A stretch of DNA of 64,000 nucleotides from JAZTZP01 sp045637525 (GCA_045637525.1 JAZTZP010000159.1:62001-126000); one strand, 5' to 3'. Positions 53,326-62,247 are shown, counted from the first letter of the stretch. Numbers and translations: made by a program. The notes: generated by a model from the letters alone, not told the origin.

Positions 53326-54588
53326 TTATTCTATCTCCGACGGAGCAGCAATTCTGCCGAGTATTGCTGATGCTGCTGCAACCTGCGGTGATGCAAGATA
53401 AATTTCACTGTTTATATGTCCCATTCTGCCGATAAAGTTTCTGTTTGTTGTTGCAACACACTTTTCACCGTCAGCAAGAATTCCCATATGTCCGCCGAGA
53501 CACGGACCGCAAGTCGGGGTTGATATTACGCAGCCTGCCTCAATAAGGTCTGTTAAAATACCTTCTTTTAACGCATCGAGATAAATCTTCTGCGTTGCCG
53601 GAATAACTATTACTCTTACACCTTTTTTAACCTTGCGTCCCTTAAGAATTTTAGCCGCACCGCGAAGATCTGAAATTCTTCCGTTTGTACATGAACCGAT
53701 AACAACCTGATCTATTTCAACTGTACCCCAGTTGTCCGGTGTTCTTGTATTTTCCGGCAAATGCGGGAATGAAACCGTATGCGGAACTTCTGATAAGTCA
53801 ATATCAATAACCTGACAATACTCAGCATCCTCATCAGCCTTAAATACTGTATATTCCTTTGTCGAATGTTCTTTCATGTATTCAATTGTCAGCTCGTCCA
53901 CTTCAAATATACCGTTCTTTGCACCGGCCTCTATTGCCATGTTTGCAATAGCAAACCTGTCGTCCATTGTAAGAGTGTACATTCCCTCGCCCGTAAACTC
54001 CATAGACTTATATAAAGCACCGTCAACACCAATCATACCAATTATATGTAAAATCAGATCCTTACCGCTTACATTTTCATTAAGCTTACCGGTAAGATTA
54101 AACTTTATAGCCTCAGGAACCTTAAACCAAGCCTTACCAGTTGCCATTCCGGCAGCCATATCAGTAGAACCGACGCCTGTTGAAAATGCGCCTAAAGCTC
54201 CGTATGTACATGTATGCGAATCTGCTCCAATTACAACATCACCTGCAACAACAAGTCCTTTTTCAGGCAGAAGAGCGTGTTCAATACCCATTTCTCCAAC
54301 CTCAAAGTAATTTAAAATATCCTGTTCCTTTGCGAAAGTTCTTACAGTCTTTGCCTGTTGTGCCGATTTTATGTCTTTGTTCGGTGTAAAGTGGTCAGGA
54401 ACAAGTGCTATCTTTGTTTTATCGAAAACACATTTACATCCAACCTTCTCAAACTCACCTATTGCAACAGGAGACGTTATATCATTTCCAAGCACAAGAC
54501 TTAAGTCAGTCATAATAAGCTCGCCTGCTTTTACACTTTCTGCGCCGGCAGCACGTGCAAGAATTTTTTGCGTCATTGTCATTGCCAT
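53326..54588 (-). CDS. leuC: 3-isopropylmalate dehydratase large subunit
   Basis: This 420-residue aconitase-family subunit has GADSHTCTYGALGAF, SCTNGRISDLRGAAK and PTCGPCLGGHMG, whose cysteines hold the 4Fe-4S cluster. It is the first gene of the leftward leucine operon. AGGAGG precedes the ATG and a consensus promoter lies about 60 bases upstream. The untranslated leader is short, with no room for a T-box. leuA is not in the window. Confidence 0.96.
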   Translation of the reverse strand: MAMTMTQKILARAAGAESVKAGELIMTDLSLVLGNDITSPVAIGEFEKVGCKCVFDKTKIALVPDHFTPNKDIKSAQQAKTVRTFAKEQDILNYFEVGEMGIEHALLPEKGLVVAGDVVIGADSHTCTYGALGAFSTGVGSTDMAAGMATGKAWFKVPEAIKFNLTGKLNENVSGKDLILHIIGMIGVDGALYKSMEFTGEGMYTLTMDDRFAIANMAIEAGAKNGIFEVDELTIEYMKEHSTKEYTVFKADEDAEYCQVIDIDLSEVPHTVSFPHLPENTRTPDNWGTVEIDQVVIGSCTNGRISDLRGAAKILKGRKVKKGVRVIVIPATQKIYLDALKEGILTDLIEAGCVISTPTCGPCLGGHMGILADGEKCVATTNRNFIGRMGHINSEIYLASPQVAAASAILGRIAAPSEIE

Positions 54589-54640
54589 TTTCTATTTCCT
54601 CCTAAATGTTTTTAAAAAGACTTATAGCAGTCTATTATAT

Positions 54641-54669
54641 ATTATACTACTTTTTCCGTTATTTGTAAA
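54641..54669 (-). promoter_or_regulatory. Promoter of the leuC-leuD-leuB-GH94-lepA run
   Basis: On the minus strand TTTACA (54669-54664), 17 bases and TATAAT (54646-54641) are present. No T-box or leader peptide was found between it and leuC. Confidence 0.68.
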
Positions 54670-54817
54670 GACATTTTTCAAAAATTTTTATTGTTTTTTC
54701 TTCCGGCATTAAAACCACATAAAAAAACCGTTGATTTATGTCGTTTTTTTAAAATCAGCGTCATGTTTTATATATTAATAACCCTTTTTGTTTCTTCTTT
54801 GGAATATTATGTATACT

Positions 54818-54864
54818 TTCGACAACGTTATCCGACAGTTTATTTTCAGGAAATGATGTATAAT
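54818..54864 (+). promoter_or_regulatory. spoIIG-type promoter with two Spo0A boxes
   Basis: TTCGACA (54818-54824) matches the 0A-box consensus exactly. TCCGACA (54831-54837) matches it with one mismatch and lies 6 bases further on. TATAAT (54859-54864) follows the second box after 21 bases, and no normal -35 is present at 17 bases. This is the layout of the Bacillus subtilis spoIIG promoter, which needs Spo0A-P with sigma-A. Confidence 0.72.
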
Positions 54865-54889
54865 TATAGCAGTAAAGGATATGAATAAT

Positions 54890-55657
54890 ATGACAATTTA
54901 TATTGATATGTACTTTTTCGTAAACCTTGCCGCCGACCTGGTAATCTTGTACACAACTTCGGTATTGCTTGGTATTAAAATAAAGAAATTACGGCTTTTT
55001 ATCACGTCTTTTTCAGCCGCGTTATATTCGGTTGCAGCATTTTTTTGCACTGTACTGTCAAATAAAATCGTTGCAGGCGTCTTTTCGGGCGTGATTATAT
55101 TTGCACTGTTCGGGAAATGCCGCAGAGGCGAGTTTTTAAAAAGAATGTTTGCATTTTTTTCGGTTTGTATTATCACCTCGGGCATTTGTTCTTTTTTTGC
55201 CAAAAAGAGCGGACTGATGGTAGTATATACCGATGTTATATTCTTCCCGGCTGATGATCTGGTCTTTTTTATTGCACTCACAGCCGTGTTTGTCACAACT
55301 AAAATATTAAAACACAATTTTAAAAAGCAAAAACTGTATCACAGGATTTATCTTAAAAGCGGCACGAAAAAGATTAACACAACAGCCTACTACGATACAG
55401 GAAACAGACTGACCGATCCGAAAAGCCGGCTGCCTGTTATAATAATAACGCAAAAAATAGCCGATGAATTATCAGAAGATGTGTTTATTCCTTTGGAATT
55501 TACAACTGTATCGGACCGTCATACACTTATGTCCATACCGATAGATGAAGTATATTTTTATGATGAAAACACATCCGTAAAAAACGTTTTAGGCGGCATA
55601 ATGCTTCCCGATGATAAGGAGTTTAAAGTATTGCTGAACACCAAAGTTCACCCGTGA
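54890..55657 (+). CDS. spoIIGA: Sigma-E processing peptidase SpoIIGA
   Basis: This 255-residue protein has five N-terminal transmembrane helices (about 1-150) and a C-terminal aspartic-protease-like domain with YYDTGN (catalytic Asp) followed by LTDP. In the forespore septum, activated by SpoIIR, it cleaves pro-sigma-E in the mother cell. The ATG at 54890 fits the family start (MTIYID, compare MKIYLD) and the spacing from AAAGG; an ATG at 54881 is too close to it. sigE follows 42 bases later, the standard pairing. Confidence 0.93.
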   Translation: MTIYIDMYFFVNLAADLVILYTTSVLLGIKIKKLRLFITSFSAALYSVAAFFCTVLSNKIVAGVFSGVIIFALFGKCRRGEFLKRMFAFFSVCIITSGICSFFAKKSGLMVVYTDVIFFPADDLVFFIALTAVFVTTKILKHNFKKQKLYHRIYLKSGTKKINTTAYYDTGNRLTDPKSRLPVIIITQKIADELSEDVFIPLEFTTVSDRHTLMSIPIDEVYFYDENTSVKNVLGGIMLPDDKEFKVLLNTKVHP

Positions 55658-55699
55658 ACTAAAAACCCGGCATAAAAATAAAGGAAAGGACTGATTAAA

Positions 55700-56413
55700 A
55701 TGCTTACATTTCTGAAAAAAATCAGAAACAAACTAATGTGTTTTTTTGAAATAGAAGCAGAAAATGAAATTTTTTACATCGGTGGGACCGATACACTCCC
55801 TCCGCCCCTTGAAAAAGAGGAAGAAGATGAACTGTTAACACAGCTTAAAAACGGTGATGAAAACATACGCACAATACTTATCGAACGCAACCTACGGCTT
55901 GTAGTATATATAGCAAGAAAATTTGAAAATACAGGAATTTATGTCGAAGATCTCGTCTCAATCGGCACAATAGGCCTTATTAAGGCAATAAACACCTTTG
56001 ATCCTTATAAAAACATAAAGCTTGCGACATATGCCTCAAGATGTATTGAAAACGAAATACTGATGTATATGAGAAAAAACGCAAACAGACGCTCTGAAAT
56101 TTCCATAGACGAACCGTTAAATGTCGACTGGGACGGAAACGAGCTTCTGCTCTCCGATATACTCGGAACAGACAATGATGTAATATCACGTGATATAGAA
56201 GACCAGGTAGACAGAAAGCTTCTGTCGATTGCTCTCATGCGACTGCCGGAGCGAGAACGGCGTATTATGGAACTGCGTTTCGGACTCGGTTCATGCGAAG
56301 AAAAAACTCAGAAAGAAGTAGCAGACCTACTCGGTATATCACAGTCATATATATCAAGACTTGAGAAAAAAATAATCAGCCGTTTAAAAAAAGAAATTTC
56401 CAAAATGAGTTAG
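55700..56413 (+). CDS. sigE: RNA polymerase sporulation sigma factor E (pro-form)
   Basis: This 237-residue sigma-70-family factor controls early mother-cell genes. The N-terminal ~27 residues form the pro-sequence. FYIGGTDTLPPPL marks the start of the mature part, near the SpoIIGA cleavage zone. Region 2 (NLRLVVYIARKFENTG, DLVSIGTIGLIKAINTF) and region 4.2 (KEVADLLGISQSYISRLEK) are intact. It is preceded by AAAGGA and by spoIIGA and followed by sigG. Confidence 0.96.
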   Translation: MLTFLKKIRNKLMCFFEIEAENEIFYIGGTDTLPPPLEKEEEDELLTQLKNGDENIRTILIERNLRLVVYIARKFENTGIYVEDLVSIGTIGLIKAINTFDPYKNIKLATYASRCIENEILMYMRKNANRRSEISIDEPLNVDWDGNELLLSDILGTDNDVISRDIEDQVDRKLLSIALMRLPERERRIMELRFGLGSCEEKTQKEVADLLGISQSYISRLEKKIISRLKKEISKMS

Positions 56414-56484
56414 TATAACCTATAAATCTCAGGCAAATAATAAATTTGAAATATTTCAGGTTAATCATAAATGCTTTAATGTAC

Positions 56485-56520
56485 ATACGTTTTAAAAATA
56501 AATAATGCTTTAAAACGTAT
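56485..56520. promoter_or_regulatory. Perfect 12-bp inverted repeat upstream of sigG
   Basis: ATACGTTTTAAA (56485-56496) and TTTAAAACGTAT (56509-56520) flank a 12-base loop, 26 bases before the sigG start. There is no U-run. It could be a regulator site or an RNA structure limiting read-through from sigE into sigG. A loose sigma-E-like -10 (CATACG, 56484-56489) overlaps the left arm. Confidence 0.5.
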
Positions 56521-56545
56521 TCTGAATTTTTACGGAGGAAACATT

Positions 56546-57316
56546 ATGATTAACAAGGTTGAAATATGCGGAGTAAACACTTCAAAACTCCCCACCCTGT
56601 CCAAACAGGAAAAGGATGCGCTTTTACAGAAAATAAAATCAGGCGATAAAAATGCCCGTGAGGAATTTGTAAAAGGGAACCTTCGTCTTGTGCTCAGTGT
56701 TATACAACGCTTCGCCAGTCGTGGCGAAAATCCGGATGACTTATTTCAGGTTGGCTGTATAGGACTTATAAAAGCAATTGATAACTTTGATTTAACGCAA
56801 AACGTTCAGTTCTCAACATATGCCGTACCGATGATAATAGGCGAAATCCGTCGGTATTTAAGAGACAACAACGTAATAAGAGTAAGCCGTTCCTTAAAAG
56901 ATATTGCATACAAAGCACTGCGTGTTCGTGAAAAGCTGGTTAATCAGAACGCAAAAGAGCCCACAATCGAGGAAATAGCAAAACATCTTGATCTCCCAAA
57001 AGAAAACGTTGTTTTTGCACTTGACGCAATATCAGCCCCGATTTCACTTTTCGAGCCGGTCTACCACGACGGCGGCGAAGCAATATATGTAATGGATCAG
57101 GTAAAGGACGAAAAAAACACAGATGAAAGCTGGTTAGAAAACATTGCTATAAATGAAGCAATGAAACACCTCGGCGAACGAGAAAAGCACATTTTAAACC
57201 TGAGATTTTTCCAGGGTCGCACCCAGATGGAGGTAGCCGCAGAAATAGGAATAAGCCAGGCTCAGGTATCAAGACTCGAAAAATCCGCACTAAAACAAAT
57301 GCGAAAATATATATAA
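56546..57316 (+). CDS. sigG: RNA polymerase sporulation sigma factor G
   Basis: This 256-residue sigma factor controls late forespore genes. The N-terminus NKVEICGVNTSKLP is characteristic of SigG. Region 2 (NLRLVLSVIQRFASRGENPDDLFQVG) and region 3, with IRVSRSLKDIAYKALRVREKL, follow. The region 4 helix-turn-helix is MEVAAEIGISQAQVSRLEK. GGAGG precedes the ATG. The order spoIIGA-sigE-sigG is conserved in spore formers. An intrinsic terminator follows. Confidence 0.97.
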   Translation: MINKVEICGVNTSKLPTLSKQEKDALLQKIKSGDKNAREEFVKGNLRLVLSVIQRFASRGENPDDLFQVGCIGLIKAIDNFDLTQNVQFSTYAVPMIIGEIRRYLRDNNVIRVSRSLKDIAYKALRVREKLVNQNAKEPTIEEIAKHLDLPKENVVFALDAISAPISLFEPVYHDGGEAIYVMDQVKDEKNTDESWLENIAINEAMKHLGEREKHILNLRFFQGRTQMEVAAEIGISQAQVSRLEKSALKQMRKYI

Positions 57317-57326
57317 AAACTAAAAG

Positions 57327-57385
57327 CAGAGCATATTTGTTACTATGTTACAATTACACAGCTTAACAAATATGCTCTGTTTTTT
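57327..57385 (+). terminator. Intrinsic terminator of sigG
   Basis: Sixteen-base arms (57327-57342 and 57364-57379, CAGAGCATATTTGTTA and its complement) flank a 21-base loop. Six T residues follow. Confidence 0.9.
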
Positions 57386-57539
57386 ATCTTTTGACGAAGT
57401 TGCTCACGTGCCGAAATGACTTCTTTTCTTTATATCGCCTTTTGTTATCTTAAATTTCACCAACTTATATCGGATATATCAAATACATCCCCATTTTTAA
57501 TATCTGTTTCAGCCATTTATTCTATATAAATTTATATAT

Positions 57540-57848
57540 TTACAAATCTGACAACACTATAGCGACACGTTCAGCCAACTTATCTTTTGTTTTAGGATGT
57601 ATATCATTATTCTCACATACATCTGAGCTAATAACAGTTATTACATTTTTTCGCATCCACTGAACTCTAAACTGAGCATCTTGAATCATTGACCATGCAT
57701 CAGGATTTTCACACCGGCAATAGTCTGCTATTTGAACAATTACAAATGGTAACTCCTCATTTTTTAAATCACTTCGCCATGTATCAATCAATGCACAAAC
57801 TTCTTTAACTATTATTGAAAATACTTTTTTGCAATCCATAACAACCAC
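57540..57848 (-). pseudogene. C-terminal fragment of a SASA-type acetylesterase
   Basis: The open frame encodes about 100 residues that look like the end of sialate-O-acetylesterase/acetylxylan esterase proteins: KKVFSIIVKEVCALIDTWR, LPFVIVQIADY, a WSMIQDAQ segment, and NDIHPKTKDKLAERVA with the catalytic His of the Asp-x-x-His type. Full proteins have ~450-650 residues, so the nucleophile end is gone. There is no credible start codon or SD sequence. The frame begins inside the 3' end of the GH94 gene in another frame, so it is most easily explained as the far side of a deletion. Confidence 0.75.
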
Positions 57849-59809
57849 GCAGTTGCTCCGGTAGAATATGCACAGCTTGACCTGCCGAAGTTATCTGTAT
57901 CGGTTCCGAAATAATAATTTGAAAGATATGTAGGAATTTGTATATCATTTTCATTGTTATTCTTCGGCAAAACAGCAGATATTGTTTTAATTGCTTCATC
58001 AAAATCACCGGCAACACAATCCGAATATGCTTTAAACATATTACCGTGCATATAAACAGCTCCGTTTTCAGTTGTTCCCGGATATTTTACACTTATCTTC
58101 CCCCATGTTTCATTATAGTCAGAAAACGCCGGATACAACAGCCTGTATCCATATTCGGTCCAAAGAGTTTTAAGAGTATTCTTTATTATACTTAGTCTCT
58201 CATCACCACAGACTCCCGAGATAACAGCCCATGTCTGAGTATTCAAAAACAAGCTTGCTTCTTTATCATTTTTACAGCCAAACGCATTACCGTTGTCATC
58301 ATAACCTGCTATATATCTGTCGCAATCCCAGCAATACTTATTTATATTTTCGGTTAATTCTTCTGCGATTGGCATTAACTCGTCATCGTTTGAAATCTCT
58401 GATAATCGTTTTATTGCATAAACCAGCGCCATTGTATTCCATACAGACTCTCCCCGTCCAAGTCTTCCCGGACCATTCATCGGATCAGTCCAGTCTCCGT
58501 CTTTCATCAGGCAAAGACCGTGTTCACCGCGCTCAGAATACATATACTTAACTGCATTTTTTAAATGTTCAAGAATACTGTCTTCTTTTTCACTTTTAAA
58601 ATATTTTTCCGTTTCGTATAGTTTTTCAGGCATTTTTCCCTGTTCTATTATTTCCGTCACGCAAATAACAAGCCAAATCGGAGCATCACTGTGATTTAAC
58701 AGACAAAGACCGGTATCCGGTGACAAATCTGTCATATACCATTGCTTTAAATATCCGTTTTCGTGTTGACGTCTTAATACTTTCATCGCATATTCATACG
58801 CTGTTTTTGCATCAATCGTTGAATATCCGAGTGCATCCTGAAGCTGATTTCTTACAGGACAGTAAACCCCTCCTCTGTTATGTCTTAAAAGATACACCAT
58901 CTGCTTTTTTTGCCAGTAGTTCACCATATATTCCAAATGCTTATTATCATTTTTTATATAAAAGCAGTCAAGATAATCATTCCACTTATTTTCCGCTTTC
59001 TCTAATTCCTCATCAAAATCAGGAAATTGCATAGAATATATATCAGCTTCTGTCATTTCATTACCTATTACATATGAAATACTCTTTTTGTCTGTAATTT
59101 TCACCTTATGACAAAATGCCGCAACAGCATCCTCGTATTCACATATTTTTTCAGTGCCTGCCCCATTTTTCACCATATCCGGAATATCAAAAGGATTATC
59201 TCCTCCCCTGAACCTGTGTTTGTTGCATTCAAAACTGTCACACTCCTCCGATGCTTTCGCATAAGAATACCGTATTCCGTTTTTTGCACCGTCATATTCG
59301 CTGAATTTTATGTAGTATGGGAAACAATATTTCACAAAACTCTGTTTGTCTTTGTTATACCAACATTTTAAGCCCTGATGCGGTATATCGGCAAAAGAAA
59401 AACACGCATAAATCTCTGTTTCTGCTTCAGTTTTTGTTTTATTCACTACTTCAATCTGCCATAGTTCTCTTGCACCACTCTCAGGCACAAAAACTGTTAT
59501 CTGTGTTGTAAAGTCCCCAAAATCCTCACAAACCACAGTTTTATGAATGTAATGCTCGCATACATAGCTTATTCCTGTGCCTCTGCACAGTGAATATGTT
59601 TTTCCGTCTCTTTTTATATAAAATTCCTTTTCATCTGCCATCACCGGTCTTCTCTTATAATCGCAAACAGCGTAGCTTGCTCCGCAAAGCCTCTGTGACG
59701 TCTCCATAAAATATTCATCGTTAAATAATAAGTTCTTCCACGGTGTCGGAGTTTTTATATTATTAATTTTATAAACTTTACCGTCACTGCAAAAATTACC
59801 ATAATTCAT
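57812..59809 (-). CDS. GH94-like phosphorylase, C-terminally truncated
   Basis: This 665-residue protein has the GH94 start (TPTPWKNLLFND), the barrel, the catalytic-site region GDWTDPM followed by GRGESVWNTMALVY, and QTWAVISGVCG. It ends at STGATAWLLWIAKKYFQ. That aligns with the LTGTAAWMYVAVTQYMMG part of the GH94 protein at 49460-51730, which continues ~56 residues further. The C-terminal sheet is therefore missing, and an acetylesterase fragment follows in another frame. It may retain little or no activity. The ATG overlaps the upstream gene's stop by 4 bases. Confidence 0.82.
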   Translation of the reverse strand: MNYGNFCSDGKVYKINNIKTPTPWKNLLFNDEYFMETSQRLCGASYAVCDYKRRPVMADEKEFYIKRDGKTYSLCRGTGISYVCEHYIHKTVVCEDFGDFTTQITVFVPESGARELWQIEVVNKTKTEAETEIYACFSFADIPHQGLKCWYNKDKQSFVKYCFPYYIKFSEYDGAKNGIRYSYAKASEECDSFECNKHRFRGGDNPFDIPDMVKNGAGTEKICEYEDAVAAFCHKVKITDKKSISYVIGNEMTEADIYSMQFPDFDEELEKAENKWNDYLDCFYIKNDNKHLEYMVNYWQKKQMVYLLRHNRGGVYCPVRNQLQDALGYSTIDAKTAYEYAMKVLRRQHENGYLKQWYMTDLSPDTGLCLLNHSDAPIWLVICVTEIIEQGKMPEKLYETEKYFKSEKEDSILEHLKNAVKYMYSERGEHGLCLMKDGDWTDPMNGPGRLGRGESVWNTMALVYAIKRLSEISNDDELMPIAEELTENINKYCWDCDRYIAGYDDNGNAFGCKNDKEASLFLNTQTWAVISGVCGDERLSIIKNTLKTLWTEYGYRLLYPAFSDYNETWGKISVKYPGTTENGAVYMHGNMFKAYSDCVAGDFDEAIKTISAVLPKNNNENDIQIPTYLSNYYFGTDTDNFGRSSCAYSTGATAWLLWIAKKYFQ

Positions 59810-61281
59810 TTGTTTTTCCTCCCTATTTTATCTTTATATTCATTGAATGTTTTTAAGGTTATATCATAAGCATTTTCAGGTCTCATTTCAAATATGATGG
59901 GAGCCTTATTTACTCTGTCTGTTGACCAACACTTGAAAAGTGATGCGTAACTTATCAGATATCCATATATATCCTTTATTGGCATGTGATTTTCAAAAAC
60001 ACCATCTTTGTAATTTACCTGATGAATATGGTACCCGACAATGTATTCACCAAGCATGGAAAACCAGGTGCTGATTGGATATTTCTGACTATATGGAGCA
60101 TTGTTACGTGCATGCCCTATATCAAAATTTATACCTACCCTATGTCTGCAACTGTTCCCGAGTACGTACATAAACTTCATACACTCTTCCGGAATATATC
60201 CAAAACGCCTGCCGTCATCTGCATTGTCGTTTGAAGTCATGTGCATATTCTCTACACCCACAACAATGTCATATGAAATCTCATTAAAACTATCTCCAAG
60301 ATATCTACATATTCTTTCAAGAATTTCAGGTGCTTCGTTGATTTCTCTTACAGAGACCTGTGGGACATGCTGAGTCACCCGGTCTGCCCTGAGCCTTATA
60401 ACTGTCTCTATGAGCTTATTAAAATTTTCATTTACCAAAACCTTATCATTTTCCCAACAAATCTCAGGCAAATGAATTGACAGATTTTCTCCACCGGCGT
60501 CACGCCATTTTTTTATTGCATCTTTTAATTCATCTGTATCAACATCAACACAGTTTGGACGAAGCTCCAGACATTTCAATTTATTTTTTATTGCAAATTC
60601 TATTTGCTTAATCGGATTGTAGCATGATATACCGAAATAGTTATACATATCTGTCGGAACAGGTGAAAAATAATATGATTTACTCAATTCTTTTGTGTCT
60701 GTATCATAATATGTAATACAAGGATTTTCCCCAATAGCCTTATCCGGATCCATTGCCTGTAAACCGATAGAATTTGCATCCGATGCCGAACTATGCAGAT
60801 GTCCATAAAACAACATTGTATTCTTATGAGTTTCTCTCCACTTTAATAGTTTCTTATAGCTTTCTTCATCGTGATTTTCCGGTGGATGATGCATAAATGC
60901 AATGCTATTATCATCTGCCGTATCAAGCTCATTGAATTGCTCATCAGATATTGTTGTATCACAGTCATTAATTGCAAAAACAGAAATATCATTTATAATA
61001 CTTTTGCATTTCGACGCTTTTTTTCTTATAGCATCTTTACTCTTTGCATCCCGCAAATCCGAATTGCCCGGAATATATAAAAACAAAATGCCTGTATCAT
61101 ACATTGACTTAACAAAATAATCATATACTTCTTCGTTTCCGTCACTGGTCACATCTCCAACATATGCAATACAATGAGGCTGTTTCTTTTGAATATCTGC
61201 AATTGCCCAATTTAACACATCATATTGCAAAGCATTCTTGTCAAAAGACAAATGCAAATCACACATAAAACATATTTTCAA
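59806..61281 (-). CDS. Fusion of calcineurin-like phosphoesterase and xylose-isomerase-like TIM barrel
   Basis: This 491-residue protein has two domains. Residues 1-~210 show the metallophosphoesterase motifs CDLHLS (D-x-H), VGDVTSDGN, GNSDLRD (GNHD variant), a HHPPEN segment and YGHLHSS. Residues ~215-490 form an AP-endonuclease-2/sugar-isomerase barrel with CLELRPN, SIHLPEICW, VVGVENMHM, GINFDIGHARNN and GYHIHQVNY, whose Glu, Asp and His residues match the metal site of that fold. The start is a TTG at 61281 with AAGGAG 9 bases upstream; the nearby ATG gives an immediate stop. It is coupled to the GH94 gene. The substrate is unknown; a sugar phosphate or cyclic sugar phosphate is a guess. 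Confidence 0.82.
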   Translation of the reverse strand: MKICFMCDLHLSFDKNALQYDVLNWAIADIQKKQPHCIAYVGDVTSDGNEEVYDYFVKSMYDTGILFLYIPGNSDLRDAKSKDAIRKKASKCKSIINDISVFAINDCDTTISDEQFNELDTADDNSIAFMHHPPENHDEESYKKLLKWRETHKNTMLFYGHLHSSASDANSIGLQAMDPDKAIGENPCITYYDTDTKELSKSYYFSPVPTDMYNYFGISCYNPIKQIEFAIKNKLKCLELRPNCVDVDTDELKDAIKKWRDAGGENLSIHLPEICWENDKVLVNENFNKLIETVIRLRADRVTQHVPQVSVREINEAPEILERICRYLGDSFNEISYDIVVGVENMHMTSNDNADDGRRFGYIPEECMKFMYVLGNSCRHRVGINFDIGHARNNAPYSQKYPISTWFSMLGEYIVGYHIHQVNYKDGVFENHMPIKDIYGYLISYASLFKCWSTDRVNKAPIIFEMRPENAYDITLKTFNEYKDKIGRKNK

Positions 61282-61443
61282 GTCATAATTCTCCTTAAAG
61301 TGAATTTATCTGTTTATCAATTCCCCAAACATATTCTGTACAGGGAAAAATACTGCACTTTTCATTCTGCCTGCAAGTACAGTATTGAAAAAATTCCCAC
61401 CGACAAGGTCAAGTATAAAGCATTTATCATCTATCTATCCCCT
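61282..61443 (-). other. 162-base gap with possible gene scar
   Basis: One minus-strand frame stays open for about 43 codons (DKCFILDLVGGNFF, then GRMKSAVFFPVQNMFGELINR) but has no start codon or SD. It may be a scar of a lost gene or chance. No promoter or terminator is clear. Confidence 0.25.
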
Positions 61444-62196
61444 TTAGTGAATATGCGAGCCACCATTAACATCAATTACAGCACCGGTTACGTATCTTGC
61501 CTCATCACTTGCAAGATACACCGCTGCAGCACTGACATCATCAGGATTTCCAAGACCCAGCGGTATCGATTTTTCTAATGCTTCTATTTCATCATCCGTA
61601 TGTACTGCATGCGTAAAATCCGTAAATATGACTCCCGGCGCAATACAGTTCACTGTTATTCCGTAAGGTGATGCTGTTCTTGCCAAAGTCTTTGACAACG
61701 CAAGCACACCACTTTTTGATGCTGCATAGTGTACATGACCGAACAATGCACCTCTCTCGCCAGCTTGTGATGATATAGAAATTATTCGACCATAGCTCTG
61801 CTCTCTCATTATTTCCATAGCATATTTAGAACACAAAAACGCACTATCCAGATTAACATCCATTATGCGCTTCCAATCTGAAAATTCCATTTCAAATATA
61901 TCTTTAGACTGACTGATTCCGGCATTATTTACCAAAATATCTAATTTGCCAAATGTATCTTTTACAAATTGAAACATATCCTTTACCTGCTGCTCGTTTG
62001 TAACATCTGCTCCGAAAACCTCGCACCTTCTGCCAAGGGCACGTATTTGTTCAGCTGTTTCATTTGCAAGAGCATTACCCGACAAATAATTGATAATAAT
62101 ATCTGCACCTTGCTTCGCAAATGCAATTGCAATACCTCTTCCTATTCCACGTGATGCACCCGTTATTAAAGCTACTTTCCCTGTTAAATCAAACAT
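61444..62196 (-). CDS. SDR-family NAD(P)-dependent oxidoreductase
   Basis: This 250-residue classical short-chain dehydrogenase has the cofactor motif TGASRGIG, NNAG, the catalytic Ser in ISISSQAG, the Tyr-x-x-x-Lys as YAASK, and a C-terminal VTGAVIDVNGGSH. It resembles FabG and KduD/gluconate 5-dehydrogenase-type enzymes. In a cluster with a lyase-like enzyme, a uronate or keto-deoxysugar reductase role (for example KduD-like) is attractive but unproven. The ATG at 62196 has AAGGGG 7 bases upstream; a longer frame to 62220 lacks one. Confidence 0.9.
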   Translation of the reverse strand: MFDLTGKVALITGASRGIGRGIAIAFAKQGADIIINYLSGNALANETAEQIRALGRRCEVFGADVTNEQQVKDMFQFVKDTFGKLDILVNNAGISQSKDIFEMEFSDWKRIMDVNLDSAFLCSKYAMEIMREQSYGRIISISSQAGERGALFGHVHYAASKSGVLALSKTLARTASPYGITVNCIAPGVIFTDFTHAVHTDDEIEALEKSIPLGLGNPDDVSAAAVYLASDEARYVTGAVIDVNGGSHIH

Positions 62197-62247
62197 ACTT
62201 TTACCCCTTAAAAATCTCATTTTTTATCAGATTAATATTAAAATATT

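Noticed and set aside
54589..54889. T-box or leucine leader upstream of leuC
   Set aside because: The leader is only about 45 bases, with no T-box core, no leucine-codon run and no terminator/antiterminator pair.
57386..57539. Small minus-strand frame starting ATGGCTGAAACAG near 57517
   Set aside because: It has only 19 codons, no SD and no similarity I recognise. It could be another decayed fragment, but the evidence is too thin to list.
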